Shown here one piece after another: positions 10,656 through 20,460 of a DNA stretch of 64,000 bases (the stretch's first letter is position 1; the number at the start of each line of letters is the position of its first letter). The notes under the pieces are model-generated. The model had not been told where the DNA came from. It did not search any database and saw only the letters and a program-made list of their open reading frames with translations. The position numbers were made by a program, and so were the translations under genes. The stretch is from an uncultured SAR86 cluster bacterium. GTDB taxonomy: Bacteria; Pseudomonadota; Gammaproteobacteria; Magnimaribacterales; D2472. Where the stretch lies: positions 48,648-112,647 of the forward strand of contig CACBQK010000003.1 in assembly GCA_902541365.1 (NCBI GenBank), in the 5' to 3' direction.

Positions 10656-12680
10656 ATGAATAAAACTTTTATATTTGTAGCCATGCTCCTAGCCTCTTCT
10701 TGGGTAGAGTCAAAAGAAAATATTAATTACTTCGATGCAATGGATGTTTTCGAGCTTGAATGGGCTTCCGACCCTCAAGTTTCATCTGATGGAGAAACAA
10801 TAGTTTATGTAAGAAAATCCAATGACATTATGAAAGATAGGGTGCGATCTAATCTTTGGAGAATAGCAAAAGATGGAAGAGATCATAGACCTTTGCACTC
10901 AGGACTAAAGAATTCATACTCTCCGCGATGGTCACCAGATAATAAAAGGATTGCTTTTGTTTCAAATAGCTCTGGGTCAACTCAGATTCACATGCATTGG
11001 GTAGATACAGGTGAAACTGCGGTGATTTCTCAACTGCAAGAATCGCCATCAAGTTTATCATGGTCGCCAGATGGAAAATGGTTGGCATTTACCATGAGAG
11101 TAAAAGCTGAAAGCGAATCCTTCGTTGATGAGAGAGATAAGCCTGATGGTGCCTCTTGGGCAAAAAAACCTATAACAGTTACCACTACAAGATACCAATA
11201 TGATGGTAGAGGAATTGTTGAACCCTCATATCAACATATATTTTTAGTTCCTGCTGAAGGAGGTTCAGCTCGCCAAATAACAACTGGAGATTTTAATCAT
11301 TATGGTTCGCTTTCATGGTCAAAGGATAGTAAGGATATTTTCTTCTCTGCATACAGATCAGATGATTGGGAGCTTGTTAGTAACGAAGCTGATATTTACT
11401 CTGTCTCTATTTCTAACAATGAATTGAAACAAATTACAAAACAATCAGGTGAGGAAAGATCTCCAGCCATATCACCTAATGGAAAAATGATTGCTTTTTA
11501 CGTAAAGGAAAGGCGTCCATTGGCATACACTCCAAGCAGAATAGCTGTAATGAATCTTCAAAGCAGGGAGATAAAAATAATTTCAAAAGATGTAGATGAT
11601 GATGCAGATAATTTATTTTGGTCTGAAGATAGTAAATCTATCTATTTTGCCTTTGATAATAGAGGAGAAAGAACTATTAAACAGATTTCCCTAAATGGAG
11701 ACTTGAATGAAATTGCATCAAATGTTGGCGGTACAACAATTGGAAGGCCATATATTTCAGGTGGATTTCATATAGCTAATGGGACTGCTGCTTATACCTA
11801 TGGAAAACCTCATAGGCCTGCTGATGTTGGTGTTGCTATAAAAGGTAAAACAAAAGTATTAACCCAATTAAATGAAGATATTCTTGGTTATAGGAAGCTA
11901 GGAAAGGTTAATGAAATCATATATAACTCTTCATTTGATAATGAAGAAATACATGGTTGGTATATTACACCTCCAAACTTTGATCCAACTAAAAAATATC
12001 CTCTAATACTTGAAATCCATGGTGGTCCACACCTAGCTTATGGACCTCACTTCTCAGCAGAGCTTCAAATGATGGCAGCCTCCGGATATATTGTTTTTTA
12101 TGACAACTACAGAGGTAGTTCATCTTATGGTGAAGATTTTGCATTATTACTTCAATACAAATATTCAAGTTCAGAAGATTTTGCAGATCATATGTCAGGT
12201 ATAGATGCCCTTATTGATAAAGGTATTGTTGATGAAAATAATCTTTTTATTGCTGGTGGAAGTGCTGGGGGTATAGCTACTGCTTATGCAATAGGTCTAA
12301 CAGACAGATTTAATGCAGCCGTATCAGCAAAGCCTGTAATTAATTGGTTAAGCAAGCCTTTAACAGCGGATTCAATGGTCGGACAGATATATCATCAATT
12401 CCCTGGACCTCCCTGGGAGCATCTTGAACATTATTGGGAGCGTTCTCCACTATCTCTAGTTGGTAATGTAACTACTCCAACAATGTTAATTACTGGAGAA
12501 GATGATAGAAGAACTCCAATTTCAGAAACAGAACAGTTCTATCAAGCATTGAGGTTGAGAGGAATTGATAGCGCAATGATCCGAATTCCCAATACATCGC
12601 ATGGCATTGCGAGTAGGCCATCAAATCTTATTACTAAGGTTGATCATATACTCGCTTGGTTTGAAAAATATAAGAATTAA
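10656..12680 (+). CDS. S9 family (prolyl oligopeptidase/acylaminoacyl-type) peptidase, probably exported
   Basis: WD40-like PD repeats; GGSAGG and GEDDRRTP/TSHGI catalytic regions; ORF opens at 10566 but the signal peptide MNKTFIFVAMLLASSWVES suggests a start near 10656. Confidence 0.88.
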   Translation: MNKTFIFVAMLLASSWVESKENINYFDAMDVFELEWASDPQVSSDGETIVYVRKSNDIMKDRVRSNLWRIAKDGRDHRPLHSGLKNSYSPRWSPDNKRIAFVSNSSGSTQIHMHWVDTGETAVISQLQESPSSLSWSPDGKWLAFTMRVKAESESFVDERDKPDGASWAKKPITVTTTRYQYDGRGIVEPSYQHIFLVPAEGGSARQITTGDFNHYGSLSWSKDSKDIFFSAYRSDDWELVSNEADIYSVSISNNELKQITKQSGEERSPAISPNGKMIAFYVKERRPLAYTPSRIAVMNLQSREIKIISKDVDDDADNLFWSEDSKSIYFAFDNRGERTIKQISLNGDLNEIASNVGGTTIGRPYISGGFHIANGTAAYTYGKPHRPADVGVAIKGKTKVLTQLNEDILGYRKLGKVNEIIYNSSFDNEEIHGWYITPPNFDPTKKYPLILEIHGGPHLAYGPHFSAELQMMAASGYIVFYDNYRGSSSYGEDFALLLQYKYSSSEDFADHMSGIDALIDKGIVDENNLFIAGGSAGGIATAYAIGLTDRFNAAVSAKPVINWLSKPLTADSMVGQIYHQFPGPPWEHLEHYWERSPLSLVGNVTTPTMLITGEDDRRTPISETEQFYQALRLRGIDSAMIRIPNTSHGIASRPSNLITKVDHILAWFEKYKN

Positions 12681-12697
12681 AAAAATAGTTGATGAAT

Positions 12698-12774
12698 TGG
12701 TGGGCCCGGGAGGACTCGAACCTCCGACCAATGGATTATGAGTCCACTGCTCTAACCAACTGAGCTACAGGCCC
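12698..12774 (-). tRNA. tRNA with CAU anticodon; probably tRNA-Ile2 (lysidine type), elongator Met not excluded
   Basis: Reverse complement GGGCCTGTAGCTCAGTTGGTTAGAGCAGTGGACTCATAATCCATTGGTCGGAGGTTCGAGTCCTCCCGGGCCCACCA; cloverleaf and CCA present; adjacent to rpoD as is E. coli ileX. Confidence 0.9.
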
Positions 12775-12828
12775 TATAGAATTAGGCTGATAATTATAAA
12801 GGTAAAATAAGTTAAATTCCTTAATTAA

Positions 12829-13194
12829 TTATTTTTTGCAATATGCATCATAGTTAACAGCATAGTTAGCTGCTAACTCAGCTAAAGCGAGAGCATCTAA
12901 ATACAGCTTATCAGCCATTTCTTGATGACCCATGCTTTCATGACCTTCACCTTCTTTCATAGCTTCACCAGCTGCATAAAGAAAAAAACCTGAGGCCTCG
13001 CTGACTTTTTTACAGTCTTCAGGTTTCCACCTTCCCCATCTTTCCATCTCTTTCTTCATTTGTGTTTCTTTTTTCTTCATCATTTCCATTTTTTTCATCT
13101 CTTTAGGGGACTTACCTTCTTTCTTACCATGATCATCTGCAAGAATCATCAGTGGAATTGATAAAAAAACTAATAGTGATATTTTCTTAAACAT
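12829..13194 (-). CDS. Small secreted Lys/Met/Glu-rich hypothetical protein
   Basis: ORF 121 aa; signal peptide MFKKISLLVFLSIPLMILA followed by a charged K/M/E-rich stretch. Confidence 0.6.
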   Translation of the reverse strand: MFKKISLLVFLSIPLMILADDHGKKEGKSPKEMKKMEMMKKKETQMKKEMERWGRWKPEDCKKVSEASGFFLYAAGEAMKEGEGHESMGHQEMADKLYLDALALAELAANYAVNYDAYCKK

Positions 13195-13262
13195 ATACCT
13201 CTCCGTAAAAATACTAGATATAGTTTAGACTAAAAATAATAAAGGTAGTTCAAAAAACTTTT

Positions 13263-15077
13263 TTAGTCGTCTAAAAAGCTTCTTAAGTGACTGGATCTCG
13301 CTGGGTGCCTAAGTTTTCTTAATGCTTTTGCCTCAATCTGCCTAATTCTTTCTCTGGTGACATCGAACTGTTTACCAACTTCTTCAAGAGTGTGATCAGT
13401 ATTCATACCTATACCAAACCTCATTCTAAGAACTTTTGCTTCTCTTGCAGTTAAAGATGATAGAACATCATCAGTAGCAAAATGAAGGCTTTCATCTGTT
13501 GCATTTTCAAGTGGAGACTCGATGACGGTATCTTCTATAAAATCTCCAAGGTTTGAATCTTCATCATCTCCAATTGGAGTTTCCATTGAAATAGGTTCTT
13601 TTGCAATCTTGAGTACTTTTCTCACTTTATCTTCAGGCATATCAAGCTCTTTACTGAGCTCTTCTGGTGTTGGCTCTCTTCCCATATCTTGCATCATCTG
13701 TCTCGAAACTCTATTTAATTTATTAATAGTTTCTATCATATGAACAGGTATTCTTATAGTTCTAGCTTGGTCAGCTATAGATCTTGTAATCGCCTGTCTT
13801 ATCCACCAAGTTGCATAAGTACTAAACTTGTAACCTCTTCTATATTCAAATTTATCAACAGCTTTCATTAGACCTATATTTCCTTCTTGAATAAGGTCCA
13901 AGAACTGTAAACCTCTATTGGTATATTTTTTAGCAATAGATATTACGAGTCTTAGGTTAGCCTCAACCATGTCTTTTTTTGCTCGCCTCATCTTGGTTTC
14001 GCCCATAGACATACTTCTATTAATCTCTTTAACTTCTTTTGAGGAAAGTCCGACCTTTTCTTCGAGAGCTTTGATCTCTTTTTGAGAAATCATTACATCT
14101 TGTTTGACTTTTTCTAACAAGTCCTTTTTATATTTCTTATTTTTAATAAATGACTGCATGGTTGTCATTTTTGTAAACCCATCTTTAAAAGCTTCTAGGA
14201 AGTCTTTTCTGGGAACTCTTGCGCTCTTCACGCATAAAGTCTGAATGATTCTTTCGTGGCTTCTTATTGTTTCAAGATCATGTCTAGCAATGATACAAAT
14301 TTCCTCAAACATTCTTGGACTGAATTTGAGGAACTTAAAAATATTTCCGAGTTTTTCAAACTCATCTTGAGTTTTTTTATGACTTCGGCCATTTTTATCC
14401 AGCACCTTCATTGTTTTGTTGTACTGTCTTTTTAAAGAAGTCATTCTTCTTTGAACTTCTTTAAAGTCTAACTCGCCATCATTTTCATCATCATCATCTT
14501 TTTTGTCTGCAAGCTGTTTTGCTTTTTCGCTTCCAGGTCCAGCTGATGGAACTTCTTCCATTTCTTCTAAGAATCCAGTTAAAAGATCATTGAGTTTTTT
14601 TTCTTCATCTTTGACAAGCTGAAAGTAGGATAAGACATATTCAACAGTTCTCGGGTATTGAGCGCTTGCAAGAAGAAGATCTCTCATTCCCTCTTCAATT
14701 CTTTTAGCGATCTCTATCTCACCTTCTCGAGTAAGTAAATCTACTGTACCCATTTCTCTCATGTACATTCTTACAGGATCGGTTGTTCTACCTGTTTCAT
14801 TTTCAACAGCAGCAAGAGCTTCTGCTGCTTGTTCAAGCGCTATGTCATCAGTATTTTCAGACTCTCGAAGCATAAGAGTATCTAAATCAGGTGCTTTTTC
14901 ATGAACTTGGAGACCAAGATCATTGATCATACCAATAATTTCTTCTACTTGATCTGGATCCGAAATATCATCAGGGAGATGATCATTTACATCATCGTAA
15001 GTAAGAAATCCTTGCTCTCTTCCCTTCTCTATAAGTTCGGCTATTCTTGAGCCTTCTTGTTTTGAAAATTTATCCAC
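13263..15077 (-). CDS. rpoD: RNA polymerase sigma factor RpoD (sigma70)
   Basis: [59 protein letters not shown]-terminal [19 protein letters not shown]. Confidence 0.97.
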   Translation of the reverse strand: MDKFSKQEGSRIAELIEKGREQGFLTYDDVNDHLPDDISDPDQVEEIIGMINDLGLQVHEKAPDLDTLMLRESENTDDIALEQAAEALAAVENETGRTTDPVRMYMREMGTVDLLTREGEIEIAKRIEEGMRDLLLASAQYPRTVEYVLSYFQLVKDEEKKLNDLLTGFLEEMEEVPSAGPGSEKAKQLADKKDDDDENDGELDFKEVQRRMTSLKRQYNKTMKVLDKNGRSHKKTQDEFEKLGNIFKFLKFSPRMFEEICIIARHDLETIRSHERIIQTLCVKSARVPRKDFLEAFKDGFTKMTTMQSFIKNKKYKKDLLEKVKQDVMISQKEIKALEEKVGLSSKEVKEINRSMSMGETKMRRAKKDMVEANLRLVISIAKKYTNRGLQFLDLIQEGNIGLMKAVDKFEYRRGYKFSTYATWWIRQAITRSIADQARTIRIPVHMIETINKLNRVSRQMMQDMGREPTPEELSKELDMPEDKVRKVLKIAKEPISMETPIGDDEDSNLGDFIEDTVIESPLENATDESLHFATDDVLSSLTAREAKVLRMRFGIGMNTDHTLEEVGKQFDVTRERIRQIEAKALRKLRHPARSSHLRSFLDD

Positions 15078-15135
15078 TTATCCTCTTTTAAATTCCGAAA
15101 AAACTTCTCTTTATTTAGTGACTAATCACGTATTT

Positions 15136-16896
15136 TCAATCTTTTTTTAAAGACAGATTTTTTAATAGCATTTTGTCTTCATTATCAATTTCTGATTTCT
15201 TAAGAATAAGTTGTTGAAGCTCTCTTCTTTCGGTTTCAGAAATAGACCCGGTATTATACTTGGTTTTTAAAGATTCCTCTCTATCTGACTCGTCTTTTAA
15301 TAACGAGTTCATGCAATCGAAAAACATTTTTCTGGCATCTTCTTGTTCAATCTTAATTTCAGAAACCATTGCCTGACTAAATAGTTCTTTTAATGTTTTT
15401 GATTTGATGCTTTCAATGAGCTTTGAAACAAGAGTGTCAGATTCAACTTCTATAACCTCTTTTAACTCTTTCAAAAAGCTTATCGATGAATCATCCCTAA
15501 TCTCATCAAAAATTGGATCTTGTGCGAGTGATCTATCAGTAAGAACAGAATGAATTATTAAATAAATTGAAGCAATTTGTTTAGTATTGCTGCTTTGGTC
15601 TTCCTTTAATTCTGCTGACGGTAATTTTGGTTTTGGTTGATTAGGTTTTGATATAAGTTTTTCAACTGGTATTTCACATATTTTGCTTGTTTCAGAAATA
15701 AATGCCTCCCTTAGGGGGACATTATTAATGGTTCTTATCAATTCAGATGCATAGCTAGCTATTTTTGATCTTCCCTCAAGAGAATTAATATCATCTACTT
15801 TTTTAACCTTTGAAAAGAAAAATTCTGAGAGTGTTTGGCCATTATTTATAAGCTCAATAAAACCTTTTTCTCCATGCTTATTGACATAACTATCTGGGTC
15901 GTCACCTGCTTCAAAAAAAACAAACTTTATTCTTGTATCTTCCCGAATAATTGGAAGTACATTTTGAAGTGCTTTCCATGCAGCTTTTTCTCCAGCTAGA
16001 TCTCCATCAAAAGCAATGAAAATATTATTTGAATATCGCATCAACTTTGAGAGATGGTTAGATGTAACGGCAGTCCCTAAAGTTGCAACTGCATTCTTAA
16101 CTCCCTTTTCATGAAGTGCAATAACATCCATATAGCCCTCTACGACTATAATTGAATCCATTTTTTTTGTTTCTTTACGCGCCTCATAAAGCCCATAAAG
16201 CTCATTTGATTTGTTGAAGAGTTTCGTTTCTGGAGAGTTTAAGTATTTTGGTTCGTCATCGGGATCTATTACTCTTCCACCAAATGCAATATTCTGCCCT
16301 TTGATATTCCTAATAGGAAAGATAACTCTATTTCTAAACCTGTCATAATTCTTTTTATTTTTCTCAAGGAAAAGTCCTGACGAGGCCATAACCTTTTGTT
16401 CAAATCTCTTTTCAAATAAGGAATAGAGGCTATCCCATGAATCATCAGAAAAACCAAGTTGGAACTTTTTGGCTGTTATCCCAGATATATTTCGAGACTT
16501 TAAATAATTAATTGCCTTTTTGCTTTCTTTTAACTTCGCTTCAAATACTTTTACTGCCTCATCCAATATGGAGTAGTCGTTCTCATCTTGAATCTCAGTT
16601 TTTTCATATGGAATCTCTAAACCTAAAGAAGATGCTAATGTTTCTACTGCATCTGTGAAATCAAGATTTTCATAATCTCTTAAAAAGTTAATAGAGTTTC
16701 CCGATGCCTGACAAACGAAACAATAATAAAACTGTTTATCCTGATTAACAGCCATTGATGGTTTATGGTCATCATGAAATGGACAAACACCCCAGTAGTT
16801 CGAGCCTTTTTTATTCAATTGAACCCTTCTACCAACCACATCAACGATATCTGTTTGATCTAAGACTTGATCAATGAAGCTTTTAGGAATGCTCAT
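15136..16896 (-). CDS. dnaG: DNA primase
   Basis: CHC2 zinc finger CPFHDDHKPSM...YYCFVCQASG; TOPRIM VVEGYMDVIAL. Confidence 0.95.
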   Translation of the reverse strand: MSIPKSFIDQVLDQTDIVDVVGRRVQLNKKGSNYWGVCPFHDDHKPSMAVNQDKQFYYCFVCQASGNSINFLRDYENLDFTDAVETLASSLGLEIPYEKTEIQDENDYSILDEAVKVFEAKLKESKKAINYLKSRNISGITAKKFQLGFSDDSWDSLYSLFEKRFEQKVMASSGLFLEKNKKNYDRFRNRVIFPIRNIKGQNIAFGGRVIDPDDEPKYLNSPETKLFNKSNELYGLYEARKETKKMDSIIVVEGYMDVIALHEKGVKNAVATLGTAVTSNHLSKLMRYSNNIFIAFDGDLAGEKAAWKALQNVLPIIREDTRIKFVFFEAGDDPDSYVNKHGEKGFIELINNGQTLSEFFFSKVKKVDDINSLEGRSKIASYASELIRTINNVPLREAFISETSKICEIPVEKLISKPNQPKPKLPSAELKEDQSSNTKQIASIYLIIHSVLTDRSLAQDPIFDEIRDDSSISFLKELKEVIEVESDTLVSKLIESIKSKTLKELFSQAMVSEIKIEQEDARKMFFDCMNSLLKDESDREESLKTKYNTGSISETERRELQQLILKKSEIDNEDKMLLKNLSLKKD

Positions 16897-17272
16897 TATT
16901 CAACCAACTATCTAAAATTATCTTTGCAGCAACATCATCTATCATTTTAGAATCTTCATCTAATTGACGAGCTTCAAAAGACGTCAATCTTTCATCGAAG
17001 AATTCAATCTCAATATCTATTAAAGATCCAAGCTTTTTAGCAAATCTCTCTACCTTTTCCATAAAATCGCTTCTAGTACCATCCATATTAAGTGGTTTAC
17101 CAATAATAATTCTATTAGGCTCCCACTCCAAAATCTTTTCTTTTAACTCATTCCAATTGAATCCAGTCTTTGCTTTTTTGACAATTGAAATTGGTGATGA
17201 AGTCATTGTTTCGGTGTTACCTACAGCAAGACCTATCTTCTTTTCTCCGTAATCAATAGCAATAACTACCAT
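16883..17272 (-). CDS. ruvX: Holliday junction resolvase-like RuvX/YqgF
   Basis: AIDYGEKKIGLAVGN; FFDERLTSFEA. Confidence 0.92.
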   Translation of the reverse strand: MVVIAIDYGEKKIGLAVGNTETMTSSPISIVKKAKTGFNWNELKEKILEWEPNRIIIGKPLNMDGTRSDFMEKVERFAKKLGSLIDIEIEFFDERLTSFEARQLDEDSKMIDDVAAKIILDSWLNNEHS

Positions 17273-17275
17273 TGC

Positions 17276-17893
17276 TTATGACCCAAATTTCCAAATTCTA
17301 TCTACTTGCAAAACTTCATACTCACTTAACATTTCATCTGAAAAAGGTTCGAATGGCGATGCTAGTCTTACAATTTCTTTAGCTATTTTATCAATTTCTG
17401 AGTTTCCTGATGAGTCGATTATTTTTGTTTCAATTAAATTACCTAATGAATCTATGCTCACAACTAGTCTAAGCTGGGTTAAGTCTAATTGAGAATACTC
17501 TTTCTTTAGAACATTATGTCCTACTCTCTCAATTTTCCTTTGCCATGCATTCAAATACTTTGACTCAATAGTATTTTGATCTGAATTGGCATCTAACATT
17601 TTTACTTTAAGGGTTTTTTGTTTGATTTGATCATCAATTAATTCAGATGATTCGGCACTATTTCCATTCATTAGGTTATTTACTTTTGGTAATAAATCTG
17701 GGTCTTGATCTACGTCTGCATTTGCTAACTTTATATTCACTACTGGAGAAGAATCAAAAAGTGGTTGCTTATAAATAAAAATAAAGGAAACACCGAATAT
17801 TAAAAAAACGTGCATTAATGTCGATAGAAGAAATGATTTTTTAAGGTTAACCCTATTCTTAATGTTTTTGTTATAAAGAATGGGATGGCTCAT
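17276..17893 (-). CDS. TonB-like C-terminal domain protein
   Basis: N-terminal TM, C-terminal TonB-like KYLNAWQRKIERVGHNV...VVSIDSLGNLIETKIIDSSGNSEIDKIAKEIVRLASPFEPF. Confidence 0.75.
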   Translation of the reverse strand: MSHPILYNKNIKNRVNLKKSFLLSTLMHVFLIFGVSFIFIYKQPLFDSSPVVNIKLANADVDQDPDLLPKVNNLMNGNSAESSELIDDQIKQKTLKVKMLDANSDQNTIESKYLNAWQRKIERVGHNVLKKEYSQLDLTQLRLVVSIDSLGNLIETKIIDSSGNSEIDKIAKEIVRLASPFEPFSDEMLSEYEVLQVDRIWKFGS

Positions 17894-18810
17894 AAGGAAT
17901 CAAAAATTTTTGTTATTGGGTTTTCACCAGTTTGGTCGAAGATTTCAACTGCGCAGGTAGGACTAGTTATATTTATTTCAGTTAGTTTGTCATCAATTAT
18001 GTCGATACCAGCAAAAAGTATATTTTCACTTTTTAATCTTGCACCAACTTTTTTTCCAATTTCTCTTTGATTAGAAGTAATTTTCTTTGCAACTCCCTTA
18101 CCTCCTTGTGCTAAATTTCCAAGAAATGACCCATCCTTTGGTATTCTAGCCAAGCAATACTCAAATGGTTCTCCATCTATCACAAGGACCCTAAAGTCCC
18201 CTTCATTAATTTTTGGAAGAAATTTTTGACCAATAATCTGTGTTTTAGAGTCTTGCGTTAGGTCAAGTATTTTTCCCAAACTTTTTTGGTCATTAGTTGA
18301 AATTTTGTAAATATTATCACCGCCCATTCCATTAAGAGGCTTTATGACAATCTCTTCATGCATTTTTAAAAATTCTTCTATTTTTGTTGAGTCTGCTGAA
18401 ATAATTGTGGGAGGCATAAGATCTTTAAATTCCATAGCAAAAATCTTTTCATTAAAAATTTTTATGGCATTTGGATTGTTAATTATACTGGCTCCATCCT
18501 GCGATGCTATGTTTAATAAATGCAAACAGTTCATGTAGTCTTGGTCAACCGGCGGATCTTTCCTCATAAAACAAAATGAAAAACTTTCTAAATCAAATTC
18601 ATTCTTTTTTGCTGTCTCTAGAATGTCATTATTATTAATAATTTGTGAGCATTTTGATGATAATTTTTGCTTAAGCGTTAGATCGCTCATCTCACACTGA
18701 AAAACCTCAAAATCTCTTCTTAATGCCTCTTTCATAATAAATATAGAAGTATCTTTTTCTTGTTTTAAAGAATTAAAGGAGTCTGTTATGAATAAAATAG
18801 AGTTTTCCAT
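17890..18810 (-). CDS. gshB: Glutathione synthetase
   Basis: FMRKDPPVDQDYM, VIKPLNGMGGDNIYKIS, EINITSPTC; ORF opens at 18828, MENSILF start near 18810. Confidence 0.93.
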   Translation of the reverse strand: MENSILFITDSFNSLKQEKDTSIFIMKEALRRDFEVFQCEMSDLTLKQKLSSKCSQIINNNDILETAKKNEFDLESFSFCFMRKDPPVDQDYMNCLHLLNIASQDGASIINNPNAIKIFNEKIFAMEFKDLMPPTIISADSTKIEEFLKMHEEIVIKPLNGMGGDNIYKISTNDQKSLGKILDLTQDSKTQIIGQKFLPKINEGDFRVLVIDGEPFEYCLARIPKDGSFLGNLAQGGKGVAKKITSNQREIGKKVGARLKSENILFAGIDIIDDKLTEINITSPTCAVEIFDQTGENPITKIFDSL

Positions 18811-18814
18811 CAAT

Positions 18815-19537
18815 CTATAATAAACCAAGATTACTCTTTATCACTGATAACGCAGTTATAGGAGCGGTTTCTGCTCTTAATATATTTTTACCAAGAGAAA
18901 TATTGTGACTCGTTGCAGCATTGAGAAATTCTCTCTCTTTTTTGCTAAATCCAGATTCAGGCCCTGTAATTAAGGTAATGCTATCTTCAACGCTCCTGAT
19001 AGACTGGAAGTCATTAGTAGCACCCAAATCAAAAAAAATACTAAAGCTATCATGATCAATTGCAGATGACAGCGTCTCATATGTTTGAAAATCAGGAACT
19101 ATATTCGATCCATTTTGTTCACATGCCTGGGTAATGATTGATAGAGCTTTTTCATTAATTTTTGATAAGTCTTTCTTTTTAATGCTTTGATCAATGTTGT
19201 CCGGTCTGAACAAAGAGATATTACTAACACCAATTTCTGTTACTTTTTGGATAGCAAATAAAAGGTTTTCTTTTTTTATATAAGGCATTAAAACCGTTAC
19301 ATTAATTCTTTCTGGTTCCTGAAATTCAGTGTCGCCAATTTGCTCCAATACTATCTTTTTTTTCTCAAGCGATACTATCTTACAAATAGATGAATTACCC
19401 TCTCCATCAAATACATCTAATTTAGATCCCTCTTTAAGCCTAAGAACGTTTCTTAAATGATTAATTTTAGATTTATTATCAATTGAAATTTGATCTGTTG
19501 GACTAAATTCTTTGTAATATACTCTATGGAGCTTCAT
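18815..19537 (-). CDS. rsmE: 16S rRNA m3U1498 methyltransferase
   Basis: ITGPESGFSKKE, LGKNILRAETAPITAL; likely start MKLHRVYYKEF near 19537. Confidence 0.9.
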   Translation of the reverse strand: MKLHRVYYKEFSPTDQISIDNKSKINHLRNVLRLKEGSKLDVFDGEGNSSICKIVSLEKKKIVLEQIGDTEFQEPERINVTVLMPYIKKENLLFAIQKVTEIGVSNISLFRPDNIDQSIKKKDLSKINEKALSIITQACEQNGSNIVPDFQTYETLSSAIDHDSFSIFFDLGATNDFQSIRSVEDSITLITGPESGFSKKEREFLNAATSHNISLGKNILRAETAPITALSVIKSNLGLL

Positions 19538-19567
19538 TAAATAATTATAAATTGTTCTCAAACATTA

Positions 19568-20134
19568 ATGCATAAGAAAAAAATAATCCTTATCCGTCAT
19601 GGGGAAGCTGCTTCAACTTGGGATGGAGATGATAGAGATCCTGGTTTAAGCAAAAAAGGTATTGATCAAGCTAAATCAATTAATGATTTTACAAAAAGTA
19701 TTTTTTCAAAAGGATATGATTTCATTTCAAGTCCCAAAAAAAGAGCTATAGAAACTCTTAATTATGCCTCTGAGGATATTGATGTTGATTTTGATATAAA
19801 TGAAAGCTTTGTTGAGATACCCGCTGAAGATATTGATTCGGACATCAGATTTGAATGGCTCAAGGATATTAGCACAAGGAAAATAGAAACGCTTCCCGAT
19901 GGCATTAAAAGTTGGAGGGAAAGAATTATTACAGAGACCTTAGGCCTTAAAAATAATTCCATAATTTTTTGTCACTTCATGGTCATAAATGTTCTTATTG
20001 GCTATGCCATCAAAAAAGATAGGTTGTTACATTTCTATCCAGATAATGCATCAATAACCGAAATTGAAGTAGAAAATGAAAAAATCTCTGTTATCTCAAT
20101 GAAAGATGTTGAAAAAACCATCATAAATGTATGA
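19568..20134 (+). CDS. Histidine phosphatase (SixA/PGM-like) family protein
   Basis: ILIRHGEAASTWDGDDRDPGLSKKG. Confidence 0.78.
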   Translation: MHKKKIILIRHGEAASTWDGDDRDPGLSKKGIDQAKSINDFTKSIFSKGYDFISSPKKRAIETLNYASEDIDVDFDINESFVEIPAEDIDSDIRFEWLKDISTRKIETLPDGIKSWRERIITETLGLKNNSIIFCHFMVINVLIGYAIKKDRLLHFYPDNASITEIEVENEKISVISMKDVEKTIINV

Positions 20135-20196
20135 AGTAGTATTGATCATTTTTTAATCAATTGTAAACTACAAGATCAATCAATAATTTTTTACAT

Positions 20197-20460
20197 TTGA
20201 AAAAAAATAATAAAGTTTTAGTTAGCAAAAACAAAAGTCTTAATGAGGATGTAAAAAAGTCCCTAAAACTATATTTTAAAAGTTTAGACTCACAAGAACC
20301 CAGAGATTTATATGACTTAGTCATGCGTGAGGTTGAAACTCCGTTATTTAATTTTATTCTGCAGCATACAAATAACAATCAATCCAAAGCTGCAAAGATT
20401 CTCGGTATTAATAGAGGTACTTTTAGAACAAAACTAAAAAAATATGGGATCATAAAGTGA
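20197..20460 (+). CDS. fis: Fis-family DNA-binding protein (TTG start)
   Basis: C-terminal HTH NNQSKAAKILGINRGTFRTKLKKYGI; upstream of purH. Confidence 0.87.
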   Translation: MKKNNKVLVSKNKSLNEDVKKSLKLYFKSLDSQEPRDLYDLVMREVETPLFNFILQHTNNNQSKAAKILGINRGTFRTKLKKYGIIK

